This document shows positions 6,283 through 7,406 of a stretch of DNA of 7,406 nt, piece by piece. The notes beneath the pieces were generated by a model. The model saw nothing but the letters and a program-made list of their open reading frames with translations. It was not told where the DNA came from and searched no databases. A program made the translations under genes and the position numbers. Source of the DNA: Bacteroidetes bacterium UBA4009 (lineage in GTDB: Bacteria; Bacteroidota; Bacteroidia; NS11-12g; UBA9320); NCBI GenBank assembly GCA_002384205.1, contig DGBH01000121.1:1-7406 (forward strand), written 5' to 3'. Numbering within the stretch: position 1 is the first letter of the stretch; the number at the start of each line of letters is the position of its first letter.

Positions 6283-7406
6283 CGGATATACGTTGCCTTT
6301 TGCTGTACGAGCATTCCCATCACAACCTCTGTAGTACATAAAATAGATGTACAATTGATTTGGCACTCTTTCTCCTTGATAATAACCATCCCAATTGGGT
6401 TTATTAATATCATCTCGTGAATCGAAAACTTTTTCTCCCCACCTAGAAAAGATAGTTATGTAATAGGAGGTTTGAGAGACTGGAAGGGTAAAAGGGAATA
6501 ATTCATTAAGGCCATCGTCATTGGGACTAAAGGCGCTAGGAACGCTGAGCTCATTGGGGAGTGCTTCAGGATCTACAGTGATATACAAGCTGTCAGTAGC
6601 TATGCAGCCATATTGGTCTATTATTTTAAGGGTATACGCACCTTGAGTAATAGTGGTAATACTCTGTTCTTTAGATCCGGTATTCCATTGATACGCATAT
6701 CCTACTGGTCCTTCAATTTTGGTTGGGCTATTTACGCAAATGGTGAGGTCGTCACCTAAGTCAACTTCTGGTGATTGAGAAACAGATATAATCACAGAAT
6801 CTGTGGCTTCACATCCATATGCGTCATATACCGTTACTCTGAATGTATCAGGCTGGTTCACTTTTATTTTTTGAGTAGTAGCCCCAGTGCTCCAGTCGTA
6901 TGTTATCCCGTCAGGTCCAGCGTCTAGCTCTACATTTATGTTATCGCAGAAATGTTTATCAATCCCTAGCTCAAGATTAATAATTGGATTGGTTATGCTA
7001 AATGAATCAATTTTTATACAATGTCTTTGCTTAACTTGAACCCAGTAATTTTCAGCACGTGTAAGCGTAACTTTTTGTGTGGTTTCTCCTGTAGACCATT
7101 TGTACTCTGCTTCTTCTATGGAAGTAGCCTCAGCTTCAAACGTAAATTCGTTGCAATAAAACTGGTCATCGATGTCTGGTATCGTCGCAGTCCAAATTCT
7201 AATGGTATCATACGAAAAACAGTTTGCATTTCGTACAATAACAGAGTATTCGCCAGTATCTCGCACATTTATCGTTTGCTTGTTGTCTAGAGGGCTAGTA
7301 CTCCATTGATAAAAAAGTCCAGGTACGCCCGCATCTAGTGTCACATTAACGGTGTCACACAGAAGTGAATCTCTGGGGAGAGACACAGGAGGGACTTTGT
7401 CATAGC
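6274..7406 (-). CDS. Adhesin-like secreted protein with T9SS type B C-terminal domain (5' end missing)
   Basis: The reading frame is open to the right edge; 376 C-terminal residues are visible, numbered here from the first full codon at 7404. The true start is outside the window. Residues about 8-279 form four beta-rich repeats, each with a Y-x-W-[SN]-T motif (W34, W103, W171, W240) and a pair of cysteines, typical of Bacteroidota PKD/Ig-like surface proteins. Residues about 288-376 match the gliding-motility-associated C-terminal domain: PSAFSPNDDGLNELF (289-303), IFSRWGEKVFDS (318-329), NWDGYYQGERVPNQLYIY (337-354) and a final KGNVYPLR. This domain directs type IX secretion across the outer membrane and surface attachment or release. 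The likely role is adhesion or surface contact, but the visible part holds no enzyme domain and the missing N-terminus could add one. The gene converges on and overlaps the Nudix gene by 9 bp. Confidence 0.92.
   Translation of the reverse strand, partial: YDKVPPVSLPRDSLLCDTVNVTLDAGVPGLFYQWSTSPLDNKQTINVRDTGEYSVIVRNANCFSYDTIRIWTATIPDIDDQFYCNEFTFEAEATSIEEAEYKWSTGETTQKVTLTRAENYWVQVKQRHCIKIDSFSITNPIINLELGIDKHFCDNINVELDAGPDGITYDWSTGATTQKIKVNQPDTFRVTVYDAYGCEATDSVIISVSQSPEVDLGDDLTICVNSPTKIEGPVGYAYQWNTGSKEQSITTITQGAYTLKIIDQYGCIATDSLYITVDPEALPNELSVPSAFSPNDDGLNELFPFTLPVSQTSYYITIFSRWGEKVFDSRDDINKPNWDGYYQGERVPNQLYIYFMYYRGCDGNARTAKGNVYPLR
6276..6294. terminator. Weak inverted repeat at convergent gene ends
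   Basis: AACGTA (6276-6281) and TACGTT (6289-6294) are perfect inverted copies around a 7-base loop, spanning the stop codons of the Nudix gene and the convergent gene. On the plus strand a short T run (6298-6301) follows after three bases. The stem is only 6 bp and half A/T, so this is at best a weak terminator for the Nudix transcript. Confidence 0.25.
6568..7386 (-). repeat. Four tandem ~69-residue Ig/PKD-like repeats (protein level)
   Basis: Within the adhesin-like gene, the first cysteine of each unit falls at residues 16, 84, 153 and 223, and the second at 62, 129, 198 and 267. The period is therefore 68-70 residues, with pairs 44-46 apart. The conserved Trp repeats at 68-69 residue intervals. 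The units have diverged, so this is a protein repeat and not a DNA tandem repeat. Confidence 0.8.

Noticed and set aside
7384..7386. GTG as start of the adhesin-like gene
   Set aside because: The frame stays open through the right edge of the window, there is no signal peptide after this codon, and the T9SS domain requires one upstream. The gene is partial.

Overview
The window looks like a piece of a Bacteroidota chromosome, probably from a gliding or marine Flavobacteriales/Cytophagales-type lineage. The evidence is low GC, Bacteroidota-style -7 promoter boxes (TAnnTTTG) close to start codons, few clear Shine-Dalgarno sequences, and a C-terminal type IX secretion (T9SS) sorting domain of the gliding-motility type. 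The protein set also fits: a BNR/VPS10-like propeller, a secreted TonB-C-domain protein and an ECF sigma factor. I see no mobile element, CRISPR array, tRNA or rRNA.

Layout, right to left (almost everything is on the minus strand). At 7406-6274 is the C-terminal part of a large secreted adhesin-like protein, with four ~69-residue Cys-paired repeats and a T9SS type B domain. Its 5' end lies outside the window. At 5854-6282 is the only plus-strand gene, a Nudix hydrolase. Its 3' end overlaps the adhesin 3' end by 9 bp, and its start codon lies 2 bp from the divergent start codon of dihydroorotase (pyrC, 5851-4514). One codon after the pyrC stop comes a small secreted TonB-C-domain protein (4510-4025). 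After a 64-bp gap with promoter-like sequence comes a 942-residue exported Asp-box propeller protein (3960-1132). A 58-bp gap with another -7 box leads to a small YbjN-like protein (1073-609), then an ECF sigma factor (557-15). A further gene appears to start one codon after the sigma stop and runs off the left edge.

How the genes relate. pyrC belongs to de novo pyrimidine synthesis and is probably co-transcribed with the TonB-C gene, without an evident functional link. The propeller and adhesin are envelope or extracellular proteins. The sigma factor probably pairs with the gene off the left edge, as ECF sigma genes often precede a regulator or membrane partner.

I found no convincing new multi-gene system. 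The most unusual structure is the pyrC/Nudix divergent junction: a 37-bp near-palindrome that contains both start codons and a -7-like box on each arm, so each gene's likely promoter lies inside the other's coding sequence.
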